Positions 9,028 through 21,392 are shown, counted from the stretch's first letter. The stretch: 64,000 nt of DNA from JACNIZ01 sp964344765 (GCA_964344765.1 CAYFOM010000013.1:1-64000), one strand, 5' to 3'. Numbers and translations are program-made. The notes: generated by a model from the sequence alone, not told the origin.

Positions 9028-9486
9028 TTAAAAGAACATGCCCTCCAAACTAATCGAGCTCAGTTCCTTATTGCCGTGGAAGACTTTCAAGGTGGCTTGG
9101 TTATCCGTAATCAGGGACAACCAGGAAGCTGGCACCACGACTTCCAACTCTTGCTGTGAGTTGGGTTGCAGTTGAACCAGCGGCTGATCGTTCACTTGCA
9201 ATGTGGCGGATGTCGGCTCCAAGTCCTGCACCAACTCCCAAACGTCTGGCCCCAAATCGCGAATGCGAACGACGCGATCACGATTGGGATTCAGCCCAGG
9301 GTTCAGCACTTTCACTTGAAAGCCGTAGTAATGGACGTTCAGGTGTCGATCCGGCTTTGACTTGGCGAATTCCTGCTCCTGCGCCTGTTGCGCATAGTGC
9401 ATGTATCCCTTCGCCGCAGCCACGCCGGTGATTGAAACGGCGATCAACACCGCCAAAAGTGAGACAAAAGTAAAACGCTTTTTCAT
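9028..9486 (-). CDS. membrane-anchored or secreted protein, hypothetical
   Basis: A 152-residue protein that begins MKKRFTFVSLLAVLIAVSIT, a signal peptide or single N-terminal anchor, followed by a Gln/Glu-rich helix (AQQAQEQEF) and a C-terminal predicted beta domain. The ATG at 9486 is preferred because an AGGCGGTG Shine-Dalgarno-like stretch lies upstream; an ATG at 9495 is in frame too. No family recognised. It is next to a lipoprotein gene (9499-9921) with a 12-base gap and is probably co-transcribed with it. Confidence 0.65.
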   Translation of the reverse strand: MKKRFTFVSLLAVLIAVSITGVAAAKGYMHYAQQAQEQEFAKSKPDRHLNVHYYGFQVKVLNPGLNPNRDRVVRIRDLGPDVWELVQDLEPTSATLQVNDQPLVQLQPNSQQELEVVVPASWLSLITDNQATLKVFHGNKELSSISLEGMFF

Positions 9487-9498
9487 GTTGAACACCGC

Positions 9499-9921
9499 CT
9501 AAAAATTGCCGGAAAAAATGGATGGATCGCCGTTTTCGTGTTCGATCTCTAGCTGCCAGCTATCGGCTACACCATTGTTGGTGTGATGATTGCTGACATT
9601 CGATATTTCCAACTTGGAAGTCTCTTGGTTTAGCTGTGCTTTCTTTTGATCCACCATTTCGTCGGACGGTTTTGGATCCAGCTGATAGCCCTCTTCACCG
9701 TTCCGCTCACGGTAAGAAATGTAGCGCGCTCTTTTTACCTTGTTGCACCCTTCCTTTACCCGAATGGAAACCGCACTAATCGAAACCAGCCAGCCGTCCT
9801 TCTCGACCTTCGTGGCGATGACTTCTAGGCAATCAGTTTCGACAATGGTTGCATCACAAGCCGGCAGCAGCGCAAGTGCAACCAGCAATATGGATTGTTT
9901 TAGCCGTTGATACACGGACAC
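9499..9921 (-). CDS. putative lipoprotein, hypothetical
   Basis: A 140-residue protein with an N-terminal lipoprotein signal (SILLVALALLPAC, lipobox LPAC). The mature part is charged, with one further pair of cysteines (TDCLEV and EGCNK) that could form a disulfide. The start is GTG preceded by a good Shine-Dalgarno sequence GGGAGG five bases upstream, one of the few strong ones in this window. No known family. It is transcribed divergently from the M28 peptidase. Confidence 0.7.
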   Translation of the reverse strand: MSVYQRLKQSILLVALALLPACDATIVETDCLEVIATKVEKDGWLVSISAVSIRVKEGCNKVKRARYISYRERNGEEGYQLDPKPSDEMVDQKKAQLNQETSKLEISNVSNHHTNNGVADSWQLEIEHENGDPSIFSGNF

Positions 9922-10047
9922 CTCCCTCTACACGGAAAGCCGGTTTGGCCTTCCTCCTCGCCATGAAGACGGAGTCGTCGGCAAATGGTTACACCCGAAT
10001 CCGACAAAATCCTCCCCCACAACGGTTTTGGTTATCCTGGACAGCCC

Positions 10048-11772
10048 ATGAACCCACTTCGCGCCACCTCCATTTTCACCGGGCTGCTGCTGGCCACCGC
10101 CGCAATCGCCGCGCCGGCATCCGCCCAAAGCGTTTCTCCGGCGACACCTAGCGCCAAACCGCTGCCTAACACCGGTCTTCCGGCCGTCGACCCAATCGTC
10201 GACCAGATCTTTGCCGCCGAAGACCTGCAGGTCATGGACCATCTCGCCGAGCTGGTCGACGGCATCGGCCCGCGCCTGACCTCGTCCGACAACCTGACCG
10301 AGGCGTGCGAGTGGGCGGCCGGCCGCTTCACCGACTGGGGCCTGCAGAACGTGCGCCTAGAAGAATGGGGCACCTTCCCGGTTGGCTTCAACCGCCGCGT
10401 GATGAAGGGTCGCATGACCGCGCCGCACAAGCGCGAACTGGTGTTCACCACCGCCGCCTGGACTCAAGGCACCGACGGCCCGGCTCGCGGCGCCGTCAAG
10501 CTGGCGCTGTCTGCCGACGAAATGAATGCCGACGCCGCCTCATATGCCGGTTGCTGGTTGCTCAGCTCCACTCGCCCGCGTTTTGGTAGTGACTCCAACT
10601 CCAAAGGCGCGCGACTGGGCCGCTTCGTCGAAGTAAACGGCTGCTTAGGCGTGATCTTCCCCGGCCGCGGCGAGCTGGTCCACACCGGCGGTCGATCGCA
10701 GATCGATTACGACAACCTGCCCACCGGCGTCGGCATTCAACTGCTGCGCTCGCAGTGGACTGAGATGCAGCAAATCCTCACCGCCGACGGCGCGGTAGAA
10801 GCCGAATTCGACCTGGATTACGAATTCAAGCGCGGCCCAATTCCGCTGTACAACGTGATTGCCGAAATCCCGGGTGAAAGCGATGAATTGGTCATCATCG
10901 GCGGCCACATCGATTCATGGGACGGCGCTCGCGGCGCGCAAGACAACGGCACCGGCACTTGCACCACCATGGAAGCGGCGCGCCTGCTGGCCAGCATGGG
11001 CGTCAAGCCGAAGCGCACCATTCGCTTCATGTTGTGGTCGGGCGAAGAGCAAGGTTTGCTTGGTTCGAAGGCGTACATCAAGCAGCACCCTGAAGAGAAC
11101 GACAAGATCAGCTGCGTGCTGGTGCATGACGGCGGCACTAATGCTTGTGCCGGCATCTACGCCACACCGGCGATGGACTTGATGTTCAAAGAAATCTTTG
11201 CGCCGATCATCAGCAATACGCACAAGCTGGAAAACGAAACGCTGCACTTCACCATTCGCAGCGTGCCGTCGTTGCCGCGCGGCATTGGTTCCGACCACGA
11301 TGCTTACTTGGCCACCGCCAACCCGGTACCTGGCTTCTTCTGGGATCAGCGTGGGGAGACCAGCTACGGCTATATCCACCACACTCAAAACGACCACTAC
11401 CAAGAGGCCGAAGAGGAGTACCAGGATTACACTTCGCGCGTAGTGGCTTCGGCGGCGTGGCGTTTCGCCAACGCTTCAACGATGGTGCCGCGCGACGACA
11501 TGATGGGTCCGAAGCCGAAGCGCTTGGGCGTATTCTTGGCTGACGACGGTATTACCGTTGAGCGTCTGACGCCGAACGGCTTTGCCACCGCCGCCGGTTT
11601 GAAGAAGGGCGATCGCTTGGTCAAAGTCGGCGACGCGTCGATCAAAGGCCGCAATGACCTGCGCCGCGCGATGCGCAATGCCGACACCAAGGTGGAAGTC
11701 GTCGTTGCTCGCGGCGAATCGGACTTGGTGTTCTGGTTCGACTTCGAGAACGGCAAGGCAGGCTCGAAGTAA
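10048..11772 (+). CDS. exported M28 family zinc metallopeptidase with C-terminal PDZ domain
   Basis: A 574-residue exported aminopeptidase or carboxypeptidase Q-like enzyme. A signal peptide (MNPLRATSIFTGLLLATA, cleavage near APASAQ) is followed by a protease-associated-like region and the M28 catalytic domain. The di-zinc residues are visible in GGHIDSWDGARGAQDNGTG (His and bridging Asp), LWSGEEQGLLG (catalytic Glu pair) and GSDHDAYL (last His). Residues about 500-560 form a PDZ domain (AAGLKKGDRLVKVGDASI), which may bind substrate C termini or an envelope partner. The start at 10048 is chosen because the upstream in-frame ATG at 9985 would bury the signal peptide. Probably periplasmic. Confidence 0.9.
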   Translation: MNPLRATSIFTGLLLATAAIAAPASAQSVSPATPSAKPLPNTGLPAVDPIVDQIFAAEDLQVMDHLAELVDGIGPRLTSSDNLTEACEWAAGRFTDWGLQNVRLEEWGTFPVGFNRRVMKGRMTAPHKRELVFTTAAWTQGTDGPARGAVKLALSADEMNADAASYAGCWLLSSTRPRFGSDSNSKGARLGRFVEVNGCLGVIFPGRGELVHTGGRSQIDYDNLPTGVGIQLLRSQWTEMQQILTADGAVEAEFDLDYEFKRGPIPLYNVIAEIPGESDELVIIGGHIDSWDGARGAQDNGTGTCTTMEAARLLASMGVKPKRTIRFMLWSGEEQGLLGSKAYIKQHPEENDKISCVLVHDGGTNACAGIYATPAMDLMFKEIFAPIISNTHKLENETLHFTIRSVPSLPRGIGSDHDAYLATANPVPGFFWDQRGETSYGYIHHTQNDHYQEAEEEYQDYTSRVVASAAWRFANASTMVPRDDMMGPKPKRLGVFLADDGITVERLTPNGFATAAGLKKGDRLVKVGDASIKGRNDLRRAMRNADTKVEVVVARGESDLVFWFDFENGKAGSK

Positions 11773-11783
11773 CGCCCTGAGCA

Positions 11784-11814
11784 ATAGCGGGCCGTGTCCG
11801 AAAGGCGCGGCCCG

Positions 11815-11818
<4 letters not shown>
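11784..11818. terminator. bidirectional terminator-like hairpin between convergent genes
   Basis: A 13-base stem (ATAGCGGGCCGTG pairing with CGCGGCCCGCTAT, one G:U) with the loop TCCGAAAGG. It lies between the stop of the M28 peptidase (11772) and the TAG stop of the convergent ABC-F gene (11815-11817), and so could serve both. There is no long T run on either side. Confidence 0.5.
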
Positions 11819-13455
<1,637 letters not shown>

Positions 13456-13475
13456 GAGCCGCGCATTTTAGCCGC

Positions 13476-13503
13476 CTGACTAAGGATCCGCGCCTGATAA
13501 AGT
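13476..13503 (+). promoter_or_regulatory. candidate promoter of the FG-GAP gene
   Basis: CTGACT (13476-13481) and TAAAGT (13498-13503) are separated by 16 bases, and the second box ends 7 bases before the ATG at 13511. If this is the minus-10 box, transcription would start at or next to the start codon, giving a leaderless mRNA. Confidence 0.35.
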
Positions 13504-13510
13504 CCGGCCA

Positions 13511-15193
13511 ATGAAACTCACTCCCCTCACCCTTTTCTTCAGTTGGGCGGTATTCAGTTCCGCGCTACCCGCACAACGCGTCGGCGGCGGCATGGACAAG
13601 GTCGGCGAATGGCTGGGCAGCGGCGATGAAGACCACTATGGCGACTCCATTGCGCTGCTCGACGATTACGACGGCGACGGCTTGGCCGACCTGGGAATCG
13701 GCGCTTCGCAGAAATATGCTCCGTTTAACGCCGGATACGCGCAGATTCGCTCCACCGCAACGGGCGCAGTGCTTGCAACGCATTCGGGTAGCAATTACGA
13801 ACGATTTGGGTCAGCAATCGAAAACGTCGGCGATCTCACCGGCGACGGGATAACCGATTACGCCATCGGCATTCCGCGGCGCAATGACGGCGAGGTCATC
13901 CTCTACTCGGGGGCGACTCACACCGCCTTTATGACCATTCCCGCGCCAGCCGGAGGCGGTTATTTCGGCGAGCAAATCGTCAACATGGGCGATGTCAACG
14001 GCGATGGTTGGACGGATTTTGCCGTCGGCGGCACGCGTAGCAACAGCGGCGGATTGACTTATAACGGCGCGGTATTTTTGATTTCCGGCGCCAATGGATC
14101 GGTGATTTATTCGCGTCACGGGTCGGAAGGCGCCGAGTACCTGGGCGACACCATCGCCAACATCGGCGACATCGACGGCGACCGCGTCGACGATCTCGCC
14201 GCCGGTGCCGATTGCATCGTGCCTTACAACCAAAACAATACCGGCAAGGTCTATGTGTGGAGCGGCGCCACTGGCGGGTTGATCTATTACTGGACCGGCA
14301 GTCGTGAATACGGCGGCTGCGTGAGCGCGGCCGGCGATGCGAATGGCGATGGACGCGCCGATATCGCAGTTGGTTCGCCTTATGAGGAAACCGGCACCTA
14401 TCAAGAAGGCATCATTCGCATGTATTCGGGTTCAACCGGCTCGTTGCTTTGGGATTGGAATTCCGGAGAGGTTTTAGAACAAGTCGGCCATGCCATGGGC
14501 GCGATCGGCGACTTCAATCAAGACGGTTACGACGACTTGGTCGCCGGTGCGCCGATGGGCAATACCAGCTATTTGCTGTCCGGCGTAAACGGCTCGATTC
14601 TGCACCGATTCGAGCATGAAATCAGCATGTCGCGCTTCGGCGCCGAAGTGGAATGCCCAGGCGATTTCGACGGCGACGGCGAGCTTGACGTCTTCCTTGC
14701 CGCGACAAATAGCTACGTCAACCACGAAGAGGTTGGCGGCGTTTATCAATTTGGATGGAATCCATTTGTAAGCGCAAATACGTCAACGGTTTCTGCTTCG
14801 GCCGGCGGGACGGTGAACCTATCCGTGGACTTTCCTCCCGGAACCAACAACGGCAATTATTCCCTCGGCAACATCAGCCATGATTACGTGCTGCTCGCGT
14901 CGGCGGCCGGCACCGGGCCGAGCAATCTTTATGGATGGCAAGTTCCGCTGACCGCTGATTCGCTGTACTACCAAACCTTGAACGGCAACTACCCCGCGCC
15001 GATCAGCAACGGCAGCGGCGCGTTATCCCTCGATGGCGATGCAACTATCACCATTCAGTTCGCCGCAGGTACGATGACCCCCTTCGTCGGCCAAACCTTT
15101 TACGTAGCGGTGACGCATTACGAATACGGTTCGCCATGGCCGACAATGGTCCATGGCCCGTCGGTGTCGCTACCAGTAACCATCTTGCCCTAG
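13511..15193 (+). CDS. secreted FG-GAP / integrin-alpha-like beta-propeller protein
   Basis: A 560-residue exported protein with signal peptide MKLTPLTLFFSWAVFSSALP (cleavage near PAQ). Residues about 35-410 contain around seven FG-GAP repeats, each with a calcium-type acidic loop such as DYDGDGLADLGIG, DVNGDGWTDFAVG, DIDGDRVDDLAAG, DANGDGRADIAVG, DFNQDGYDDLVAG and DFDGDGELDVFLA. This predicts a seven-bladed propeller likely to bind calcium and a ligand outside the cell. The last 140 or so residues form a separate beta-rich domain that ends VTILP and resembles the C-terminal domain of the subtilase at 45874-48057. Confidence 0.88.
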   Translation: MKLTPLTLFFSWAVFSSALPAQRVGGGMDKVGEWLGSGDEDHYGDSIALLDDYDGDGLADLGIGASQKYAPFNAGYAQIRSTATGAVLATHSGSNYERFGSAIENVGDLTGDGITDYAIGIPRRNDGEVILYSGATHTAFMTIPAPAGGGYFGEQIVNMGDVNGDGWTDFAVGGTRSNSGGLTYNGAVFLISGANGSVIYSRHGSEGAEYLGDTIANIGDIDGDRVDDLAAGADCIVPYNQNNTGKVYVWSGATGGLIYYWTGSREYGGCVSAAGDANGDGRADIAVGSPYEETGTYQEGIIRMYSGSTGSLLWDWNSGEVLEQVGHAMGAIGDFNQDGYDDLVAGAPMGNTSYLLSGVNGSILHRFEHEISMSRFGAEVECPGDFDGDGELDVFLAATNSYVNHEEVGGVYQFGWNPFVSANTSTVSASAGGTVNLSVDFPPGTNNGNYSLGNISHDYVLLASAAGTGPSNLYGWQVPLTADSLYYQTLNGNYPAPISNGSGALSLDGDATITIQFAAGTMTPFVGQTFYVAVTHYEYGSPWPTMVHGPSVSLPVTILP

Positions 15194-15217
15194 GGGATGC
15201 GGCAGCAAATTGAAGGT

Positions 15218-16186
15218 TCAATTACCAGCCGACGTTGCCGCTTTGGGCTTGATGCGATGCCAATGACCGATGGAACGTTTTAAGTGCTTGCGCGGCAACT
15301 CGGCGATGCCATAGGTTTGAAGCCCAATGGGTCCGCCATAGCCGCGCTTGCGCAATTCAAGCAGTAGCTTTTGGTTGTCGAAGCTGCCGCGGTCCAGAGG
15401 TTGGATCAATTTCTTCCAATTCGGCTTTTCCATTTTCGGACCGCCGTCGGCGCCGCAAATGCTGACCGACATCAAATATGGCGCCAGCGCGTCGAGCCGT
15501 TTGGCCAGATCCGCCTCGCCTTCCAGGTACAACCAATGACATAGGTTGAAGCACGCTCCGAAATTCCAGCGATTCACCTTCATCGACAAGCGGATGCCAT
15601 CGTCGTGGCTTTCGGCCCAGAATCGGGCATGTGGATAAACGGCAACTTTGGCACCGTTTTCGTGGGCAAGGTCGGCAAGCTTGCGCAAGATCGGCACTGC
15701 GACGACGTCACCGGCCGGGTCGGAGCGACCGAACTTTTTGCTATGCAAATGCACCGTCAAAATGATTCCGCGATCCTTCAAATGAGTCTGCAAATACTCC
15801 TTGATGCGCGGGTCAAAAGGCTGCTCGGTGTTGTCGATATCCACCTTGAAATACAAAGTCGGCATCTTCAGCTTCGCCACGTCGAGCAGCTTGACCATCT
15901 CCGGCAACTCATCCATTGAGTGCCCCTCATATCCATCGAAGCCCAACTCGACCAACAGCGCAACCTGCTCCTTCATGCTCATGCCCTTGCCGCGCATGCT
16001 GTTGTTGAAGGCGTAAAAAGTTGGCTGCCAACTCCCAGGTTCCGTCGGCACAGTTCCAGTATTTTCTGCTGGATGATTCGCGGAGCTTCTGGGGAGCTGT
16101 CCCACCAACGGCGGAGCCAGCAATAGCATCAAACCGAAGAAAATCAGCAGTTGCCAAAAACGGGGGCGGGCAAGTGAACTTTGCAT
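15218..16186 (-). CDS. exported xylose isomerase-like TIM barrel protein
   Basis: A 322-residue protein with an N-terminal hydrophobic signal or anchor (FWQLLIFFGLMLLLAPPLVG) and a body of the sugar phosphate isomerase/epimerase (AP endonuclease 2) fold. Supporting segments are ELGFDGYEGHSMDELPEM, ILTVHLHSKKFG, KVAVYPHARFWAES, NFGACFNLCHWLYLEG and GYGGPIGLQTYG, which correspond to successive barrel strands with His, Glu and Asp candidates for metal binding. Such exported members are common in Planctomycetes with unknown substrates, presumably sugars or sugar acids. It is convergent with the FG-GAP gene, 24 bases away. Confidence 0.8.
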   Translation of the reverse strand: MQSSLARPRFWQLLIFFGLMLLLAPPLVGQLPRSSANHPAENTGTVPTEPGSWQPTFYAFNNSMRGKGMSMKEQVALLVELGFDGYEGHSMDELPEMVKLLDVAKLKMPTLYFKVDIDNTEQPFDPRIKEYLQTHLKDRGIILTVHLHSKKFGRSDPAGDVVAVPILRKLADLAHENGAKVAVYPHARFWAESHDDGIRLSMKVNRWNFGACFNLCHWLYLEGEADLAKRLDALAPYLMSVSICGADGGPKMEKPNWKKLIQPLDRGSFDNQKLLLELRKRGYGGPIGLQTYGIAELPRKHLKRSIGHWHRIKPKAATSAGN

Positions 16187-16239
16187 GACGGATCAAGTGA
16201 ATCCTATTCATCCTAACCGCACCTATACTGGGAAGAGCC

Positions 16240-17217
16240 ATGTCCTTTCATCGTGTAGCCGCCGCCATATTCCTGCTCGCGCTTTCCGCGAAGGGACAGG
16301 TCGTACATATTTCCGATATTCAATCCGGCAGCCCTGCAACTGCAGTCATTCGAGACGCACAACCCGGTGCTCTTGCGACATTTACTCTGCAACTCCTGAA
16401 TGAGCAACGTGAAGCGGTGCAATTGCGCTATTGGGTCGAACGCACCAATTCCTACGGCAGGGCGTCCATTACGACGGCCGTGCCCGTGAACACGAAGGCC
16501 GAACACTGGCAAATCACCGTGCAAACCACCGGAGCGCAACGAAACTTCAGCGTTCAATCACTTGCCGGTCCAGTGATGCCGGCCGGTCCGATCCCCCATC
16601 ATCCGGCCAGCGATTTTTTTGACGGCACTCATCTGCACCCATCCTGGTCACAACTCCATCCCGCGCTGATGGATTTCGAAGTCAGCAACAGCGCGCTTCA
16701 CCTCACGCCGACCCAAACCGGACCTACGGCAACTTGGGTCGGAGACAACGAGGGGCCGTTTATTTACAAAACCATTCACGGTGATTTTGATGTGCAATCC
16801 ACCGTACATGCCGAATCGTCGCTAAACCCCGGCACTGACGTCCCCATCCGCTTTCGCCTCGGCGGCTTGATGGTGCGCAACCCGAATTCCGCACCAGGCA
16901 ATCGCAGCTCGGCGCACGTCGTCATTGGTGGCGGCAACAGCAACTTTCCGATCGCGGTCGAAGACAAAACCACTTTTGCCTCTGCCAGCGATTGGTTTTT
17001 TCAAGCGATCCCAACGATGGACCTTGAGCTGCGCATCACTCGTGTCGGCGACCTCATTTCGCGCATGTACCGCGTGCCCGGCGCACCGATGTGGACACTC
17101 ATCAACTCCGACTTCCACCCCGAGTTCGGGCCCACCGCGCAAGTCGGCATGATGGCTTATAGTTTCGATGCCCCCGCCGATATCCGCGTGTCGATCGATG
17201 AAATCGTTTTTTATTAG
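16240..17217 (+). CDS. secreted concanavalin-like (DUF1349-like) protein
   Basis: A 325-residue exported protein: signal peptide (FHRVAAAIFLLALSAKG), an N-terminal beta domain to about residue 120, then a jelly-roll segment (about 125-325) starting SDFFDGTHLHPSWSQLHPAL and continuing with GPFIYKTIHGDFDVQSTVHA. That pattern is typical of the DUF1349 / LamG-like lectin fold. The likely job is carbohydrate or surface binding. Its stop lies 20 bases inside the start of the PVC-type cytochrome gene, so the two are probably co-expressed. TATACT lies 10 bases before the ATG as a possible minus-10 box. Confidence 0.75.
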   Translation: MSFHRVAAAIFLLALSAKGQVVHISDIQSGSPATAVIRDAQPGALATFTLQLLNEQREAVQLRYWVERTNSYGRASITTAVPVNTKAEHWQITVQTTGAQRNFSVQSLAGPVMPAGPIPHHPASDFFDGTHLHPSWSQLHPALMDFEVSNSALHLTPTQTGPTATWVGDNEGPFIYKTIHGDFDVQSTVHAESSLNPGTDVPIRFRLGGLMVRNPNSAPGNRSSAHVVIGGGNSNFPIAVEDKTTFASASDWFFQAIPTMDLELRITRVGDLISRMYRVPGAPMWTLINSDFHPEFGPTAQVGMMAYSFDAPADIRVSIDEIVFY

Positions 17218-19681
17218 TGCACTGCTCGCCGCCGCTCAAGCCGGCGACCACGAAGGCGAAGCCCAGCCGCCGTTGGACAAGAATTTCGACGTGCCCGCTG
17301 CGCCGGCGCTTACGGTTGAAGAAGAGCTTGCCAGCTTTGATTTGCAACCGGGCTATCGAATTGAATGCATAGCCAGCGATCCGCTGATCCACGATCCGGT
17401 CGCCATTTCCTGGGATGAGTTCGGGCGTTTGTGGGTGGTCGAAATGACTCAAATCATGCTCGACGCCGACGGCACCGATGAGCTCGCGCCCAAATGCGCC
17501 ATTGCCGTGTTAACCGACTCCGATGGCGACGGTGTATTTGATCAACGCACCAACTTTCTCGAGAACCTGGTGCTTCCACGCAGCATTTGCTTCGTCAATG
17601 GAGGCGTTTTGGTGCTCGCGCCACCTGAGTTGTGGTTTGTGCAAGACACCGACGGCGATGGCGTCGGCGATCAACATGTGGTCATCGATGACGGCTTTGA
17701 AGCCGGATTGCACAACCCCGAAGTAGCGGCCAATGCGATGACCATCGGCATCGATAATTGGGTTTATTTGGTTCATCACAACAAGCGCTATCGCCAAGTC
17801 GCCGGCGAGTGGATCAGCGAGCCGATGCCGCGTTACGGTCAATGGGGCATGGCGATGGATGCATGGGGACGGCGCGGTTATCTGTGGAATTCGGTGCCGG
17901 TTCACGTCGACCGGGTGCCGCCGCACTATTTGGTGCGCAATCCCAACTTGGGCGTCGCGGTCGGTGCCAATCAACCGCTGGGCCGTGACGTTCGCGTATG
18001 GCCTGCGCGGGTGAATACCGGCGTCAATCGCGGTTATCAAAAAGGCATTCTCACCGGCGACGGCAAGCTGGCCAAATTCACTGCGGCGACCGGCCCGGCG
18101 TTTTTTACCGGTACGCGGTTGCATCCAACCGACGTCGGCGATGTTTTTGTCTGTGAACCGGCGGCGAATTTGGTGCGCCAACTCGACATTAGCGAACGCG
18201 ATGGAATTCAGAGGGGTGAAAATAAATACGGCGCTCAACGCGAAGAGTTTTTGCGCAGCAGCGACGAACGATTCCGACCGGTAAACCTTGCCAATGGACC
18301 CGATGGTGCGCTTTACATCGTCGATCTTTATCGCGGCATTCTGCAGCACAAGGTCTACATGACCAGTTTTTTGCGCCGCCAGATTGAAGAACGCGAATTG
18401 GATCGGCCGGTTGGCCTCGGTCGCATTTGGCGAGTGACTTTGGACGACGGAAAAAGAGTTCCACGGCCAAACTTAGCCGCGATGGATAATCGCCGTTTAC
18501 TAGCCGAGCTCGATCATGCCAACGGTTGGGTGAGGAAGACGGCGCAGCGCTTGCTGATTGAGCGCATTCCTTTGGATGGCAATCGAAAAACATCGCTGAT
18601 CGATTCGCTGCATGACATCGGCGCCCATCATCCCGGTCCGCTGGCGCGCATGCATGCGGCTTGGACTTTAGAAGGCTTAGGAATCCTTCAGCCCGATTAT
18701 GTGGCTCAGCGTTTGTTGAAAGAGAAGCACCCGAAGGTGTTATGCCAGTGGCTGCGGCTCAGTGAATCGTGGACCGCCACCTCGCCGATATGGGAAGCGT
18801 GGTCGAAATTATTGAATCACCCTGACGCGCAAGTTCGCTGGCAACTTGCCCATAGCTTGGGTGAAAGCAACCACTGCGAAGCTTTGAACGCCATGGCCCA
18901 GTTGTTCCACCACAACCCGGACGACGCCATCCTGCGCGGAGCTTTGTTAAGCGGCGTTCACAACCGTGAACATGCGTTGTTGCTGCACACGACAAACGGA
19001 ATTTTCACGCCCGATCTGACCGATGGCAGCCGCCGCTGGTTTTCCGATTTAGGCAAGTGCATTGCACGCAGTGCGCAACCTGAAAGCTTGGTGCTGAGCT
19101 GGAATCGTTTGACTGAGCTTGGCCATGATTGGATTCATGAAGCCGTTCTAACTGGAATGGCGGATGCACTGCCGCGTAATGCCGCCAATCCCAAATACGC
19201 TCTTCCCATCGCCGAACCCAAGTCCTTGCAAAAACTGGCGGAGTCCTCCAATGCCAAGGTTGCTCAAGCTGCCGAACGCATCCGTTCCAAAATGACTTGG
19301 CTGGGTAAAACTGCAAACGACCCCTGGCAATCCCTGCCGGTCAAGGATCAAGAATCGCTCACCCGCGGACGCGAAATGTACGCCCTAAGTTGCGGCACCT
19401 GCCACCAAGCAGACGGCCGCGGCCTAGCCGGCTTAGCTCCCCCATTTGCCGAATCTGAGTGGCTGCAAAAGCCCGACGCGGAAATCATCAAAATCGCCCT
19501 CAACGGCCTAAGCGGCCCCATCGAAGTCAAAGGCCAAGCCTGGGACATGGCTATGCCCGGCTGGAGCCACCTCAGCGATCAACAACTCGCTGATGCGCTG
19601 AGTTATGTACTGATGATGTGGTCCAGCAATCCGCGCATGGTTGACGTCAAAGCAATTGCTGGAACTCGTCGCAATCAATAG
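17198..19681 (+). CDS. PVC-type cytochrome c with membrane-bound dehydrogenase-like N-terminal domain
   Basis: An 827-residue exported protein of the PVC-type heme-binding CxxCH family (Piru_Ver N-terminal domain), a hallmark of Planctomycetes and Verrucomicrobia. After the signal peptide (MKSFFISALLAAAQAG) a beta-propeller resembling sugar dehydrogenases runs to about residue 420, with segments such as RLWVVEMTQI, LTDSDGDGVFD and FVCEPAANLVRR-like loops. A helical repeat segment follows (about 430-690), then a cytochrome c domain with heme-binding CGTCHQADGRG near residue 730. The likely function is periplasmic oxidation of a sugar or similar compound, with electrons passed to c-type cytochromes. 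ATG at 17198 is chosen for its signal peptide; it overlaps the preceding gene by 20 bases. Confidence 0.9.
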   Translation: MKSFFISALLAAAQAGDHEGEAQPPLDKNFDVPAAPALTVEEELASFDLQPGYRIECIASDPLIHDPVAISWDEFGRLWVVEMTQIMLDADGTDELAPKCAIAVLTDSDGDGVFDQRTNFLENLVLPRSICFVNGGVLVLAPPELWFVQDTDGDGVGDQHVVIDDGFEAGLHNPEVAANAMTIGIDNWVYLVHHNKRYRQVAGEWISEPMPRYGQWGMAMDAWGRRGYLWNSVPVHVDRVPPHYLVRNPNLGVAVGANQPLGRDVRVWPARVNTGVNRGYQKGILTGDGKLAKFTAATGPAFFTGTRLHPTDVGDVFVCEPAANLVRQLDISERDGIQRGENKYGAQREEFLRSSDERFRPVNLANGPDGALYIVDLYRGILQHKVYMTSFLRRQIEERELDRPVGLGRIWRVTLDDGKRVPRPNLAAMDNRRLLAELDHANGWVRKTAQRLLIERIPLDGNRKTSLIDSLHDIGAHHPGPLARMHAAWTLEGLGILQPDYVAQRLLKEKHPKVLCQWLRLSESWTATSPIWEAWSKLLNHPDAQVRWQLAHSLGESNHCEALNAMAQLFHHNPDDAILRGALLSGVHNREHALLLHTTNGIFTPDLTDGSRRWFSDLGKCIARSAQPESLVLSWNRLTELGHDWIHEAVLTGMADALPRNAANPKYALPIAEPKSLQKLAESSNAKVAQAAERIRSKMTWLGKTANDPWQSLPVKDQESLTRGREMYALSCGTCHQADGRGLAGLAPPFAESEWLQKPDAEIIKIALNGLSGPIEVKGQAWDMAMPGWSHLSDQQLADALSYVLMMWSSNPRMVDVKAIAGTRRNQ

Positions 19682-19687
19682 CGGACG

Positions 19688-20032
19688 CTACTGGGAAGGT
19701 ACTTTTTCCAATTCATCATTATCCAGCACGAGGAACCATCGACCAAAGAACCAGATCAAGGGGACTAAAGCCAAAACCCACGTCGGCGCGAACCACCAAA
19801 CAAGTGCGGCGGAAACCGTCGCCATGCGCAGGAAGGATTGGCCGCCGGGGCTGAGCAGGGTGGCGAGCGGGCGTTTGAGGCGTGGCAGCTGGCGCGCTTG
19901 AATGAGCTGGAACAGAAATACCAAGCCGAGGATGATCAGGTATTTCCAAATGAAGTCCCAATCATCGCTAATGACCAAAACGGCAAGGGCAACCAGCCCG
20001 GCACCGACGATTTCACCTAGATACTTGCGCAT
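19688..20032 (-). CDS. small multi-span membrane protein, hypothetical
   Basis: A 114-residue protein with about four hydrophobic helices (GAGLVALAVLVIS, YLIILGLVFLFQLI, FLRMATVSAALVWWFAP, LALVPLIWFFGRWFLVL) and a short charged tail. No family recognised. It is convergent with the cytochrome gene (6-base gap) and divergent from enolase, so it must be transcribed alone from the 100-base region 20033-20132. Confidence 0.65.
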   Translation of the reverse strand: MRKYLGEIVGAGLVALAVLVISDDWDFIWKYLIILGLVFLFQLIQARQLPRLKRPLATLLSPGGQSFLRMATVSAALVWWFAPTWVLALVPLIWFFGRWFLVLDNDELEKVPSQ

Positions 20033-20132
20033 TCGCTAAACCAACGCCTCCATCCTACCCAAAACCGCCGCCAAACTTGCCGAAACCGCCATCCGCGCGG
20101 CTAGAATTCGCGACTCCCCAAACGAAGCAAAA

Positions 20133-21388
<1,256 letters not shown>

Positions 21389-21392
<4 letters not shown>

